A DNA stretch of 56,344 nt from Rhodopila globiformis (GTDB taxonomy: Bacteria; Pseudomonadota; Alphaproteobacteria; Acetobacterales; Acetobacteraceae): positions 1-56,344 of the forward strand of contig NZ_NHRY01000136.1 in NCBI RefSeq assembly GCF_002937115.1, read 5' to 3'. The notes below the pieces were generated by a model. That model searched no databases, was not told where the DNA came from, and saw only the letters and a list, made by a program, of their open reading frames with translations. The translations under genes and the position numbers were made by a program. Positions 1 through 8,756 of the stretch are shown piece by piece (position 1 is the stretch's first letter; every line of letters begins with the position of its first letter).

Positions 1-53
1 GGCTCGGCGCAAAACGCAAGAACCTTACATCAGCGCCGGGACCGTGATTCTTT

Positions 54-467
54 TCAGAATCCCCGGCCGCGCTGCCGATTCTTTTGTGTCGATGCCATGC
101 TATGGCTAAAATGAGGGGATACCTGAGGGGCGAGACAGGCCAGGATCACGCCAAGGAAGGCGCCATCCTGATCCGTCAAGCGGCGCGCCATGTACAACAT
201 GGGCTTGCTCGTCTGCCGATCGGCCAGACGGGTTTCGATGAGCCCAAGAGATTCAACGATGTGCTCGGTCTGATCGGCAAGCGCCATCGCTATGGCCTGC
301 ACGCCGCTCCGCTCGCGGCCGATGACGATCCCCTGTTGGTGCCAGACCACGACGGTCGCGACGACGACAATGGCAAGGCAGGCGGCCATGCGCGCGGCAA
401 TCTGGAGATGGATCATCCCGAGCAGCCGCGTGAACAAGGCAGACGTAATTCGGAAGGCGGTCGCCAT
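54..467 (-). pseudogene. Truncated N-terminus of a dCACHE-type membrane sensor (GGDEF/EAL or kinase family)
   Basis: From the ATG at 465-467 (MATAF) the protein has one hydrophobic segment (about residues 28-43, rich in A, V and I) followed by a short extracytoplasmic stretch with LADQTEHIVESL and YMARRLTDQDGAFLGVIL. The second motif is the YLSRR..PDG.FLGVV signature of dCACHE domains that normally lies about 100 residues further on, so the middle of the sensor domain appears deleted. The reading frame ends soon after, with no PAS, GGDEF, EAL or kinase part. The same signature occurs at about 22,890 in this window. I read it as a remnant, not a working sensor; a short expressed membrane protein cannot be excluded. 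Confidence 0.5.
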
Positions 468-840
468 CTGACGGCTCTCTATATGCCATTCGTTCCGGCG
501 GTCAACGATGGCTCTGGAGCGAAGTTCCAGTCGGCCATCACTGCCACCGGTGCGCGCAGCCGGTGGCCGAGGCCATGATCGACGTACGAGTTCGCACTTG
601 TCAGCTCCCGTCCGCAACAAAACCCGGTCGTGGCTTCAATTGCGCCGAGGCGGCGATGGCGTCAATTCGATACGACAATATAAGACAAAATTGCACACTT
701 TGCTTGAGCAACCCGTATCCTGGTGGCGGGCCGCACTCGGCCGCCTCGGTGCAGTGCCACCTGGCATGCCGGCAAGGCGGTGTTTCACGGCCTGTCCATT
801 GCCGCCAGGATCATTTGGATAATACGGAAAGGACCGAGGT
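468..840. other. Non-coding stretch upstream of the aldolase gene
   Basis: No convincing gene is seen; open frames here have no recognisable protein. An AT-rich patch around 665-700 (with TATAAG at 679-684) is the most promoter-like part, but no good -35 partner lies upstream of it. Confidence 0.4.
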
Positions 841-1494
841 ATGACCTGCATCCCGTTTCCTGCGATGAAGCGCCGGCTGATCGCGATCCTGCGCGGCCCG
901 CGGCCGGAAGAGACGGAACGCATCGTTGGCACATTGATCGAATGCGGCTTCACCGCGATCGAAATCCCGCTCAATTCGCCGGATCCGTTCCGTTCGATTG
1001 AAATCGCCGTCAAAGCGGTTCCGGCCGATGTGCTGATCGGCGCCGGAACGGTGCTGACGCAGGATGCCGTTGACCAGCTGCATGACCTTGGCGCTCGCCT
1101 GCTCGTGGCGCCGAACATCGATCCGGAGATCATCGTTCGGGCGCGGGAAAAAGGCATGGTCACGATGCCTGGCGTCTTTACGCCGTCGGAGGCCCTGCTG
1201 GCTGCCAGGCTGGGCGCCTCCAGCCTAAAGTTCTTTCCGGCGAACGTTCTGGGACCATCGGGGATCACCGCAATCCGCGCGGTTCTGCCGCCAGACCAGC
1301 CGATCGCCGCCGTCGGAGGCGTTTCCGAACGGAACTTCGCTGAATATGTGAAGGCTGGCATTCATGCTTTTGGCCTTGGTTCCTGTCTTTACAAACCAGG
1401 TATGACGGTGAAGGAAGTCGCAGGGCGCGCGAAAGCGACGATCCAAGCCTACGACCTGGCCATTCAGGAGGGCATAGCGCCGGTTGCCGTGTAG
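841..1494 (+). CDS. 2-dehydro-3-deoxy-6-phosphogalactonate / KDPG aldolase family protein
   Basis: A 217-residue class I aldolase of the KDPG/KDPGal family. It should cleave a 2-keto-3-deoxy-6-phospho sugar acid to pyruvate and glyceraldehyde 3-phosphate in the cytoplasm. The family's catalytic residues are visible: Glu41 in the GFTAIEIPLNS strand and the Schiff-base Lys130 in SLKFFPAN, with the phosphate-binding glycine segment AAVGGV near 157-161. Overall it looks closer to DgoA (galactonate branch) than to Eda, but this is a judgement from memory. The ATG at 841 follows AGGACCGAGGT. The gene stands alone and converges on the amiR-like gene 48 bases downstream; a role in the amide locus is not evident. 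Confidence 0.85.
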   Translation: MTCIPFPAMKRRLIAILRGPRPEETERIVGTLIECGFTAIEIPLNSPDPFRSIEIAVKAVPADVLIGAGTVLTQDAVDQLHDLGARLLVAPNIDPEIIVRAREKGMVTMPGVFTPSEALLAARLGASSLKFFPANVLGPSGITAIRAVLPPDQPIAAVGGVSERNFAEYVKAGIHAFGLGSCLYKPGMTVKEVAGRAKATIQAYDLAIQEGIAPVAV

Positions 1495-1542
1495 GCCAAG
1501 CAGGGGCTGGCCAGGTCGCCGGGAACTTACCCTGTGGCACCA

Positions 1543-2133
1543 TCAGCGAGGTTTCGCCAATGCGGCGGCTTCACCTGCGCCATCGGCTTCGATGCGAGCG
1601 CTGATTTCCTCGATGGTCGTTCGCTGCCGCATCGCCGCTTCCCGCAGCAGCCGATACGCAGCCGGCTCTGTCAGCCCATATGTTGTCATCAGGTGGGTTG
1701 ATGCCGCGAGAATGCTCCGGCGGGCCTGGTCGCGTCGTTCTAGCCGAGCGATCAGTGCCAGAAGCTCCTGACGCTCAGCGGCATTATGAAAGCCCATGAC
1801 GAGGGCGGTATAGACGCCACTTGAACGTATCGGTCGCAACAGGAAGGCAGCCGGCTGCTGCTGCAGCATCCATTCGAGCCGACCGGGCGTCTCGGCGCCG
1901 ATGATGGCGATCAAGGGGATTGATCTGGCAAGCTCGGTCCGGTCTGAGAGATTGCCGCATCCGGTATCCACGTCGAAGAATACGACATCCGGTCGCCAGG
2001 CCGCGAGCAAAGGCGTCCAGTCCGTGTCGGCCTGGACCAGGAGTCCCAGCTTGGTCAGCCGCGCCTCGAGCATATGGCAGTCCTTATCGCCCGGACAAAT
2101 GATCACCGCGCGTCTGTTGCGAAATGATACCAT
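1543..2133 (-). CDS. AmiR-like transcription antiterminator with ANTAR RNA-binding domain
   Basis: A 196-residue regulator. Residues 1-115 resemble the degenerate receiver of AmiR (VVFFDVD strand around 50-56, which is not a clear phosphoacceptor site). Residues about 128-182 form an ANTAR domain: a coiled-coil-like lead (ARLERRDQAR), then the three-helix pattern with GLTEPAAYRLLREAAMRQRT. ANTAR proteins bind paired hexaloop hairpins in leader RNA and prevent termination. The gene follows the AmiC-like sensor by 11 bases on the same strand, the amiC-amiR arrangement of Pseudomonas. The ATG at 2131-2133 was chosen because the longer frame overlaps the sensor gene. It probably controls the divergent amide cluster. 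Confidence 0.85.
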   Translation of the reverse strand: MVSFRNRRAVIICPGDKDCHMLEARLTKLGLLVQADTDWTPLLAAWRPDVVFFDVDTGCGNLSDRTELARSIPLIAIIGAETPGRLEWMLQQQPAAFLLRPIRSSGVYTALVMGFHNAAERQELLALIARLERRDQARRSILAASTHLMTTYGLTEPAAYRLLREAAMRQRTTIEEISARIEADGAGEAAALAKPR

Positions 2134-2144
2134 TGTCCACTCTG

Positions 2145-3338
2145 CTATTTGACAACCCGCAGGTGCGGCACCGTACCGCGCGGTGTCTCCTGCTGTCGAG
2201 GTCGCTTGTAGGACAGAGGCGCTTGATCCGTGTCCAGCCATACGAGGAACGGATCCGGCTTTACCGGTTGCGGCGCCTGCCAGAACACGTCGAATGTTCC
2301 TGCCGTGGTTGAGCGGGCCAGGCGCGGCGTAACGAAACAGTGATTACTTTCGGCATCGATGCGGATCGGCCCCTGCGGCGCATCGAAACGATCTGCGGAA
2401 ACCGCCTTGCGTACTGCTGCGGCATCTGGCGTACCGGCGGTCTGGATTGCCCGCCCGAGAAGCATTGCGCAGACGTAACTCGACTCGGCGTCGGCGAAGG
2501 GGACCGCCGCAGGACCAAAAGCCGCTCTGTAGCGCTCGACGAACATCCGATTCCAATCGTTATGGAGGGTGGCGAAATAGGGTGAACAGGTGATATGCCC
2601 GGCGGCGGCCTGTGGACCGATCAGATGAAGCTCAGGTTCGCACAGACTGCAGCTCAGTACAGGCGGCAGGTTCACGCGCAGCCTCGCCCGATGATAGGCG
2701 CGGAAGAAGCTGTAGGCCGAATCACCAACCAATGTGTTGAAGATCACAGGTGGGCGCAACCGGACGATCTCGGCGATAATGAAGTCCATGCCGAGGTCGC
2801 CGAGCGGAACCAAACGCTCGGCCAGCAGCCTGCCTCCCGCAGCGGAAACCATCTCCTGCAGGACCCTGGTGGTTTCCCAGGTCCAGATATAGTTCGATCC
2901 GACACAATATGCCTCGGCGCTGATATGCCTTATCATGTGGTGTGCCAGCGGCACGATATGCTGGTTCGGTGCGGCTCCTACATAGATGACGTTGTCACTG
3001 CTCTCGAAGCCCTCATAGCGAGCGGCGTGCCAAAGCAGGGCGTTCGCCGCTTCGATCAATGGAAGCACCTGCCGCCTTGCTGCGGAGGTGTAGCAGCCGA
3101 TGAAATGGCAAACCTTGTCCTTCTGCAACATCGATTCGCAGCATTGATAGTACCGCGCCGGATCACCGCCCGGATCGACAACCAGCGGCTCAAGAAGGAA
3201 ATCAGTCGCCGTGGCATTGATCTGCTGAATTCCCAGCAGAGCGCCCTTCAGCATTTCCCGCCCGACTACGCCGTAAAACCCGGACTGCGAGTAGAGAAGA
3301 CCAACCTTAATGCGCTGCGGTTGTTTGTTCCGATCCAT
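2145..3338 (-). CDS. AmiC-like cytoplasmic amide sensor (periplasmic-binding-protein fold)
   Basis: A 397-residue type I periplasmic-binding-protein fold of the AmiC/UrtA/FmdD family. The N-terminus (MDRNKQPQRIKVGLLYSQSG) goes straight into the first beta strand without a signal peptide, unlike the two binding proteins at 6603 and 12139, so it should stay in the cytoplasm. In Pseudomonas, AmiC sequesters AmiR until an amide ligand binds; the ANTAR gene immediately downstream makes the same role likely here. Internal family features include GKxxFIGCYTSAARRQVLP and the YEGFESSDNVIYVGAAPNQ hinge region. No strong ribosome site precedes the ATG at 3338. The gene is divergent from the amidase cluster across a 291-base intergenic region. 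Confidence 0.85.
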   Translation of the reverse strand: MDRNKQPQRIKVGLLYSQSGFYGVVGREMLKGALLGIQQINATATDFLLEPLVVDPGGDPARYYQCCESMLQKDKVCHFIGCYTSAARRQVLPLIEAANALLWHAARYEGFESSDNVIYVGAAPNQHIVPLAHHMIRHISAEAYCVGSNYIWTWETTRVLQEMVSAAGGRLLAERLVPLGDLGMDFIIAEIVRLRPPVIFNTLVGDSAYSFFRAYHRARLRVNLPPVLSCSLCEPELHLIGPQAAAGHITCSPYFATLHNDWNRMFVERYRAAFGPAAVPFADAESSYVCAMLLGRAIQTAGTPDAAAVRKAVSADRFDAPQGPIRIDAESNHCFVTPRLARSTTAGTFDVFWQAPQPVKPDPFLVWLDTDQAPLSYKRPRQQETPRGTVPHLRVVK

Positions 3339-3469
3339 GTTCGTGTGGGTCCGGACCAGCTGCTCGGCTGCCGAACTTCCTGCCGCAGATTGGCCGTGTC
3401 AATCCCAACTGCGTGAACACAAAGATCCTTGACAGCCAAGCGCCGATACAGAACACTCCCACTGAGTGC

Positions 3470-3478
3470 TGATAAAAT
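3470..3478 (+). promoter_or_regulatory. Candidate extended -10 promoter for the amide cluster
   Basis: TGATAAAAT (TGn joined to a TAAAAT hexamer) is the best promoter-like match in the intergenic region. It would start RNA near 3485, leaving a leader of about 145 bases that includes the hairpins at 3545-3583. A separate TTGACA at 3509-3514 has no good -10 at normal spacing. Confidence 0.3.
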
Positions 3479-3544
3479 CAATCCGGGACAATGACGTCCG
3501 CACTTGGATTGACATGGCTGACGCATTCATCCTTTGACGTCTCT

Positions 3545-3583
3545 AGGCAACGGTGCCTCACCGGATCCGAAACGCGGATCTGG
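3545..3583 (+). promoter_or_regulatory. Leader hairpin pair, candidate ANTAR target
   Basis: Two adjacent hairpins lie between the promoter region and the first amidase. Hairpin 1 is AGGC-AACGGT-GCCT (3545-3558): a 4-bp stem with a six-base loop having A at position 1 and G at position 4, the bases that ANTAR proteins require. Hairpin 2 (3561-3569 pairing with 3575-3583) has nine pairs including one G-U and a five-base loop AAACG, which does not match the hexaloop rule. No clear U-run follows. Because an ANTAR gene sits next door, I infer a possible antitermination element, with hairpin 1 the better half. Confidence 0.4.
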
Positions 3584-3629
3584 CGGGGTTAATTTGCGTT
3601 CTTTGTTCGGAATATATTTGCGAGGACAT

Positions 3630-5147
3630 ATGCCGGTTGCGACGCCGACAGTACGCCAGATATTGGAGATTGCATCCAAGTACCGGCTCGACCTGACGGA
3701 GCAGGACGTGGCGGATTTCCGGCATGTCATCGAGCAAACCCTGGTCCCGTACCGACGCTTGGACGAATTGCCGGAGCCGACGCTGCCTGTTCATGTGCCA
3801 CGGACGCCTGGATATCGTCCCAATACTGAAGAAAATCCCTACAACGCCTGGTACTGGAAGACCGACATTACCAGCGGCAAGCAAGGCTTGCTGAGCGGGA
3901 AGCGCATTGCGGTCAAGGACAACATCTGTGTCGCCGGCGTGCCGATGATGAACGGGTCGCAGTTGCTGGAAGGGTTCGTTCCCGACATAGACGCGACGAT
4001 CGTGACGCGGATCCTGGATGCCGGCGGCACGATCGCCGGCAAGGCCGCTTGCGAAGACCTGTGCTTTTCCGGTGCGAGCCACACCTGTGCGACCGGTCCC
4101 ATTCGCAACCCCCATAATCCAGGACACAGTGCCGGCGGCTCATCTGGCGGCAGCGCCGCCCTTGTCGCCGCCGGTGAGGTGCCGATGGCGCTTGGCGGCG
4201 ATCAAGGCGGCTCCATTCGGACGCCGTCGAGCTGGTGCGGCGTCTATGGACTGAAGCCAACCTGGGGCCTTGTGCCAACCACAGGTTCCATGCCAATCGC
4301 CTATTCCGTCGATCATTGCGGTCCCATCTGTGCTGGCGTCGAGGACGTGGCCCGCATGCTTGCCGTGATCGCGGGCCATGATGGCTGGGACTCCCGGACA
4401 ATCGCGGCGCAAACCGGCGATTACATGGCCGCCCTGGGACAGCAGGTCCGAGGGCTCCGCGTCGGCGTGATGCGGGAGGGTTTCGGTCATCCAGAAAGCG
4501 ATGAGGCCGTTGACGCGAAGGTACGGGATGCCGCGCAGCGCATCGCATCCTTTGGCGCTGAGGTGCGCGAAATCTCGGTGCCGATGCATTATGACGGGCC
4601 GCCGATATGGAGCGGGATCATCCTGGAAGGCGCGGCCGAGATGATGATGAAGGGGCATGGCGTCGGGACTAACGTGCCGGGCTATTATCCACTCAAGATG
4701 CAGGAGGCTTTCGCGCGCGGATTCGATACGCGCCTCAATGACGCATCGGATACCGTGAAGCTGGTTCTGCTGCTGGGTGAATATCTCAATCGCAACTACC
4801 ACAACCGCTACCACTCCAAGGCGCAAAATCTCAGGGTCCTGTTGCGCCAGGCCTATGATGAAGCGTTGCGTCAGGTTGACGTGCTGCTGATGCCGACCAT
4901 TCCGTTCACGGCGACCGAAATTCCGTCCCGGGATGCGCCGCGAGCCGTTTCGATAGAACGGGCCCTGAATATGCAGGCCAATACCTGTCCATTCGACGTG
5001 TCTGGCAATCCCGCGTTTACAATTCCATGCGGGAATGTCAACGGGCTGCCTGTCGGAATGATGCTTGTCGGCCGTCATTTCGACGAAGCGACATTGATTC
5101 GCCTGGCGCATATGTTTGAGAAAAGCATGGACTGGCAAAAGAACTAG
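3630..5147 (+). CDS. Amidase-signature family amidase
   Basis: A 505-residue amidase-signature hydrolase that should release ammonia and a carboxylic acid from an amide in the cytoplasm. The Ser-cisSer-Lys triad is present: Lys96 (RIAVKDN), the cis-Ser171 in HSAGGSSGGSA, and the nucleophile Ser195 in GGDQGGSIR. The N-terminal extension of about 70 residues (SKYRLDLTEQDVADF) resembles that of aliphatic or enantioselective amidases rather than GatA. The ATG at 3630 has GCGAGGA just upstream and agrees with family length; an earlier in-frame ATG at 3534 would put the leader hairpins inside the coding region. First gene of the cluster, 17 bases before the second amidase. The exact substrate cannot be read from sequence. 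Confidence 0.9.
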   Translation: MPVATPTVRQILEIASKYRLDLTEQDVADFRHVIEQTLVPYRRLDELPEPTLPVHVPRTPGYRPNTEENPYNAWYWKTDITSGKQGLLSGKRIAVKDNICVAGVPMMNGSQLLEGFVPDIDATIVTRILDAGGTIAGKAACEDLCFSGASHTCATGPIRNPHNPGHSAGGSSGGSAALVAAGEVPMALGGDQGGSIRTPSSWCGVYGLKPTWGLVPTTGSMPIAYSVDHCGPICAGVEDVARMLAVIAGHDGWDSRTIAAQTGDYMAALGQQVRGLRVGVMREGFGHPESDEAVDAKVRDAAQRIASFGAEVREISVPMHYDGPPIWSGIILEGAAEMMMKGHGVGTNVPGYYPLKMQEAFARGFDTRLNDASDTVKLVLLLGEYLNRNYHNRYHSKAQNLRVLLRQAYDEALRQVDVLLMPTIPFTATEIPSRDAPRAVSIERALNMQANTCPFDVSGNPAFTIPCGNVNGLPVGMMLVGRHFDEATLIRLAHMFEKSMDWQKN

Positions 5148-5164
5148 CACCGCAGGAGGGGAAC

Positions 5165-6574
5165 ATGGCACCCGAGGCTCTGCACTACATGGAACTGGTC
5201 GAACTGACGCGCCGGATGCATGCGAAGGAGATATCTCCTGTCGAGGCAACCAGGGCCGAGCTTGACCGGATCGCGATGCTGGACAAGTCGTTGCGTAGCT
5301 ATGCCCTGGTGACGCCCGAGGCGGCGCTGGAACAGGCGCGGCAGGCCGAGGCCGAAATTAGTCGTAACGAAATCAAGGGGCCGCTGCATGGGGCGCCAAT
5401 CGCCGTCAAGGATCTTTGCTGGACAGCGGGCGTAGCGACGGCCGCGGGCATGACGATCCATCGCGATTTCCGCCCGGACGAGGACGCAACGGTCGTGAGA
5501 AAGCTGCGGGCGGCAGGGGCGATTATCCTGGGCAAGCTGCAGCTGACGGAAGGCGCGTTTGCCGATCATCACCCGAAGATTCCTCCGCCGGTCAATCCAT
5601 GGAATGCGGCGCATTGGCCTGGGGCGTCATCCAGCGGGTCGGGTGTCGCGACGGCAGCTGGGCTTTGCTACGCCTCGCTTGGATCCGACACCGGTGGTTC
5701 GATACGGTTTCCATCGGCCGCGAATGGCGTGACGGGCCTGAAACCGACTTGGGGACGGGTCAGCCGATATGGTGTCTTCGAGCTTGCCGCGACGTTGGAC
5801 CATATCGGTCCGATGGCGCGCAGCGCTGCCGACACGGCCGCGATGCTGGGCGTGATCGCCGGTCGTGATGAAAAGGACCCGACGGCCAGCCTGGAACCGG
5901 TGCCGGATTACCTGGCCCGTATCGACGGCGGCATCCGTGGCCTGCGCATCGGTGTAGATGTGGAATGGAATCGCCGTGGGACCGACGCGACAATGGTGCG
6001 GGCCGTGAACGATGCAACGGAAATCGCACGCCAGCTTGGCGGCGAAATCCGGGAAGTTAAGGTCCCTGACCCATCAGCGGTCATCGCGGATTGGGTTCTG
6101 CATTGCGGGATCGAAACTGCGGTCGCGCATGAGGCGACCTATCCGGCGCGGAAATCCGAATACGGTCCTGCCCTGGCCGGCCTGATCGATGCGGGACGAG
6201 CAGCGTCAGCGATGGACTACCAGAAAATCCTGCTGCACCGGCATGATTTCAGTGGACGTCTTCGGGCGCTCTTCGAGACGATTGATCTTCTGCTGATTCC
6301 GGCCCAGGCATTCGCGTCACCGACAATGGCTGACATGGCTACGCTGGGCGAGGACCCCGAAAAGCTGGCAGCGCTGCTGAGGTACACCTGCCCGTTCGAT
6401 GTCAGCGGCAGCCCGACCATTACGTTGCCATGCGGTTTCACACCGGCTGGCACGCCGATTGCTTGCCAGTTCGTGGCACCTCACTTCCGGGAAGAGATTC
6501 TGTTCAGGGCTGGAAAGGCTTATCAAAACGCAACGGACTGGCACCACCGCCATCCCGCCCTTGCGGAGAAATAG
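5165..6574 (+). CDS. Second amidase-signature family amidase
   Basis: A 469-residue amidase of the signature family, clearly different from its neighbour (shorter N-terminus, closer in layout to GatA-like and AtzF-like enzymes). Triad residues visible are Lys82 (IAVKDL), the cis-Ser at about 155 in PGASSSGSG, and nucleophile Ser179 in GSDTGGSIRFP. The cis-Ser loop reads GASSSGSG where most members have GGSSGG. AGGAGGGGAAC precedes the ATG at 5165. It lies in the same operon, 28 bases before the binding-protein gene. Two different amidases side by side suggest either two substrates or two steps on one molecule. Confidence 0.88.
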   Translation: MAPEALHYMELVELTRRMHAKEISPVEATRAELDRIAMLDKSLRSYALVTPEAALEQARQAEAEISRNEIKGPLHGAPIAVKDLCWTAGVATAAGMTIHRDFRPDEDATVVRKLRAAGAIILGKLQLTEGAFADHHPKIPPPVNPWNAAHWPGASSSGSGVATAAGLCYASLGSDTGGSIRFPSAANGVTGLKPTWGRVSRYGVFELAATLDHIGPMARSAADTAAMLGVIAGRDEKDPTASLEPVPDYLARIDGGIRGLRIGVDVEWNRRGTDATMVRAVNDATEIARQLGGEIREVKVPDPSAVIADWVLHCGIETAVAHEATYPARKSEYGPALAGLIDAGRAASAMDYQKILLHRHDFSGRLRALFETIDLLLIPAQAFASPTMADMATLGEDPEKLAALLRYTCPFDVSGSPTITLPCGFTPAGTPIACQFVAPHFREEILFRAGKAYQNATDWHHRHPALAEK

Positions 6575-6602
6575 GATCGCAATCAAGCAGCGGAGAGCAA
6601 CA

Positions 6603-7838
6603 ATGAAAAGACGATCCATTCTCACAGGCGCTGCGGCGCTGCCGCTTTTCAGCATCGTGGGCCGTCACAGCGCGCTCGGCTCCGATCCCATCAAGATCGG
6701 TCTGCTGGAAGATATATCCGGTGACCTTGCCATGATGGGGCTACCGAAGCTGCACGGCTCGCAGTTGGCAGTGGAGGAGATCAACGGCAAGGGCGGGGTT
6801 CTCGGGCGAGAGATCGTGCTCATGCATCTTGACCCGCAGGGCGACAATGCCCGGTATCAGGAATTCGCCCGGCGGCTTCTGCAACGCGACAAAGTGGACC
6901 TGCTGATTGGCGGCATTACGTCTGCATCACGTGAAGCCATCCGCCCGATTGTCGATCGTTCCAGCGTGCTTTATTTCTACACGAACCAGTACGAGGGCGG
7001 TGTCTGCGACGCCAGCATGGTCAGTGTCGGCGCGGTTCCGGAGCAGCAGCTTTCGACGTTGATTCCCTGGATGGTTGAGCGTTTTGGCAAGCGAGTCTAT
7101 ACGGTTGCTGCCGACTATAACTTCGGGCACCTGTCGGCGGAATGGGGCCGCACGATTCTGAAACCGCTGAACGGTGAGATCGTGGGGGAAGAATTCATCC
7201 CGCTTGGGGTTTCACAGTTCGCGCAGACGATCCAGAATATCCAGAATGCGAAACCGGACTGGCTCTACATGCTCAATGTGGGAGCGGCGCAGGACTCATT
7301 TTTCGAACAGGCCGCGGCGGCCGGTCTCAACCTGCCGATGGGCAGCCCGATCAAGATCATGCTCGGCTTTGAACACAAGCGCTTTCCGCCGCCAGCACTG
7401 AACAATATGCACGCGGCCGCAAACTGGTTCGAGGAACTCGATACGCCAGCAGCCGTGGACTTCAAGAAGCGCTGGCATGCGAAGTTCCCGAACGAGCCCT
7501 ATATCAACGATATGGGCTACAATGCCTATGTTGCGCTCTACATGTTCAGGATGCTGGCCGAGGGCGCCAAGTCGATCAAGCGGGACGAGATGCGAAAGGT
7601 CATCGATGAGGGCGGTGCCTGCATCGATGCGCCAGAGGGGCGGATCTGCATCGATCCCAAGAGCCAGCACACGTCCCACCATATGCGGTTGATTTCAGTT
7701 GATGCCCAGCACCACGTTCATATCGACAAGGACTTTGGTGTCATCCAACCCTACTGGCTCGGCCAGGTTGGCTGTGACCTGACCAAGCGGAACGACAAGG
7801 AGCAATACAGTCCTGATCATCTGCCCAAAGCAATGTAG
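6603..7838 (+). CDS. Urea/amide-type ABC transporter substrate-binding protein (first set)
   Basis: A 411-residue type I binding protein of the UrtA/FmdD/AmiC family, delivering a small amide-like ligand to the permeases encoded just downstream. The N-terminus has KRRSIL at residues 2-7 and a hydrophobic stretch ending near 26 (Tat-like signal peptide), then mature sequence SDPIKIGLLEDISGD. Further family features are GGITSASREAIRP and YFYTNQYEGG. The start at 6603 (GGAGAGCAACA before ATG) was preferred to an upstream frame extension inside the amidase gene. It is a secreted relative of the cytoplasmic sensor at 2145, so import and sensing may use the same ligand. Confidence 0.88.
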   Translation: MKRRSILTGAAALPLFSIVGRHSALGSDPIKIGLLEDISGDLAMMGLPKLHGSQLAVEEINGKGGVLGREIVLMHLDPQGDNARYQEFARRLLQRDKVDLLIGGITSASREAIRPIVDRSSVLYFYTNQYEGGVCDASMVSVGAVPEQQLSTLIPWMVERFGKRVYTVAADYNFGHLSAEWGRTILKPLNGEIVGEEFIPLGVSQFAQTIQNIQNAKPDWLYMLNVGAAQDSFFEQAAAAGLNLPMGSPIKIMLGFEHKRFPPPALNNMHAAANWFEELDTPAAVDFKKRWHAKFPNEPYINDMGYNAYVALYMFRMLAEGAKSIKRDEMRKVIDEGGACIDAPEGRICIDPKSQHTSHHMRLISVDAQHHVHIDKDFGVIQPYWLGQVGCDLTKRNDKEQYSPDHLPKAM

Positions 7839-7880
7839 CCAGGTGACTGAGGTTCCTGTTCCGATAGGAGAAGCGATCTG

Positions 7881-8747
7881 ATGTTCGCGGACCTGTTTGC
7901 GTATTTCTACCAGTTCGCGGACGTCTTCGCGTTCCTTGTACTGTCGGCGGCTGGCCTTGCTGTGATCTTCGGCATGATGGGCATCATCAACATGGCCCAT
8001 GGCGAATTCATCATGTGCGGCGCCTATGCGACGACCTTCGCCTATCATGCCGGATTGCCGCTGCCGCTTGCGCAGGCTTGTGGCGTGGTTGCGGCCGGCC
8101 TGATCGGAATCGTTCTGGAAGCGACGCTTATTCGGCCATTGTACAGTCGTCCCCTGGATTCACTGCTCGTCACCTGGGGCCTTGGCCTGATCGCGACGCA
8201 AGGCACGCTGATCGTTCTGGGCTCGTCGATGGCCGGCATCGGCACCCCGGGCGGTGGATTCCGGCTTGGCGGATATGGATTTTCCATATATCGCATGATT
8301 CTGTTTGCGGCGGCATTGTGCGTGCTTGCCTTCATTTATCTGCTGTTCAAGCGAACGCGGTTCGGCATCTACGCGAGAGCGACAATGCAGAACGCCAACA
8401 TGGCGCAAGCGCTGGGTGTGCGACGCAACCGTATCTATGCACTCACATTCGGCATCGGAGCCGCACTGGCCGGCCTGTGCGGCGCGCTTTATGCGCCGAC
8501 GATGACTCTGATCCCGACCATGGGAGCGACGTTCATCGTCGAGGCTTTCGTTACGGTGGTGGTGGGCGGTGCCAATGTGCTCCTCGGCACCGCACCCGCG
8601 GCCGTGGCCCTGGCGGTTACCCGAACAACTTTGAATGGGCTCTATGGACAGGTGTTTGGCCAGATTGGCCTGTTGCTTGCCGTCGTGCTGATCATCCGTG
8701 TGCTGCCGGAAGGCTTTTCCGGATGGCTTGCCAAACGCGCGAGCTGA
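7881..8747 (+). CDS. Branched-chain/urea-type ABC transporter permease, LivH/UrtB class (first set)
   Basis: A 288-residue inner-membrane permease with about eight hydrophobic segments. Family motifs include GLAVIFGMMGIINMAHGEF in the first third and the cytoplasmic loop RATMQNANMAQALGV with GLCGALYAP after it. It pairs with the LivM-class permease that begins nine bases downstream and with the two ATPases to form the import channel. TAGGAGAAG precedes the ATG at 7881. Confidence 0.9.
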   Translation: MFADLFAYFYQFADVFAFLVLSAAGLAVIFGMMGIINMAHGEFIMCGAYATTFAYHAGLPLPLAQACGVVAAGLIGIVLEATLIRPLYSRPLDSLLVTWGLGLIATQGTLIVLGSSMAGIGTPGGGFRLGGYGFSIYRMILFAAALCVLAFIYLLFKRTRFGIYARATMQNANMAQALGVRRNRIYALTFGIGAALAGLCGALYAPTMTLIPTMGATFIVEAFVTVVVGGANVLLGTAPAAVALAVTRTTLNGLYGQVFGQIGLLLAVVLIIRVLPEGFSGWLAKRAS

Positions 8748-8756
8748 GGGAACGTG

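Noticed and set aside
3509-3537. Standard sigma-70 promoter at TTGACA before the amidase
   Set aside because: The -35 hexamer is perfect, but no acceptable -10 lies 16-18 bases downstream, and it would start the transcript almost on top of the leader hairpin.
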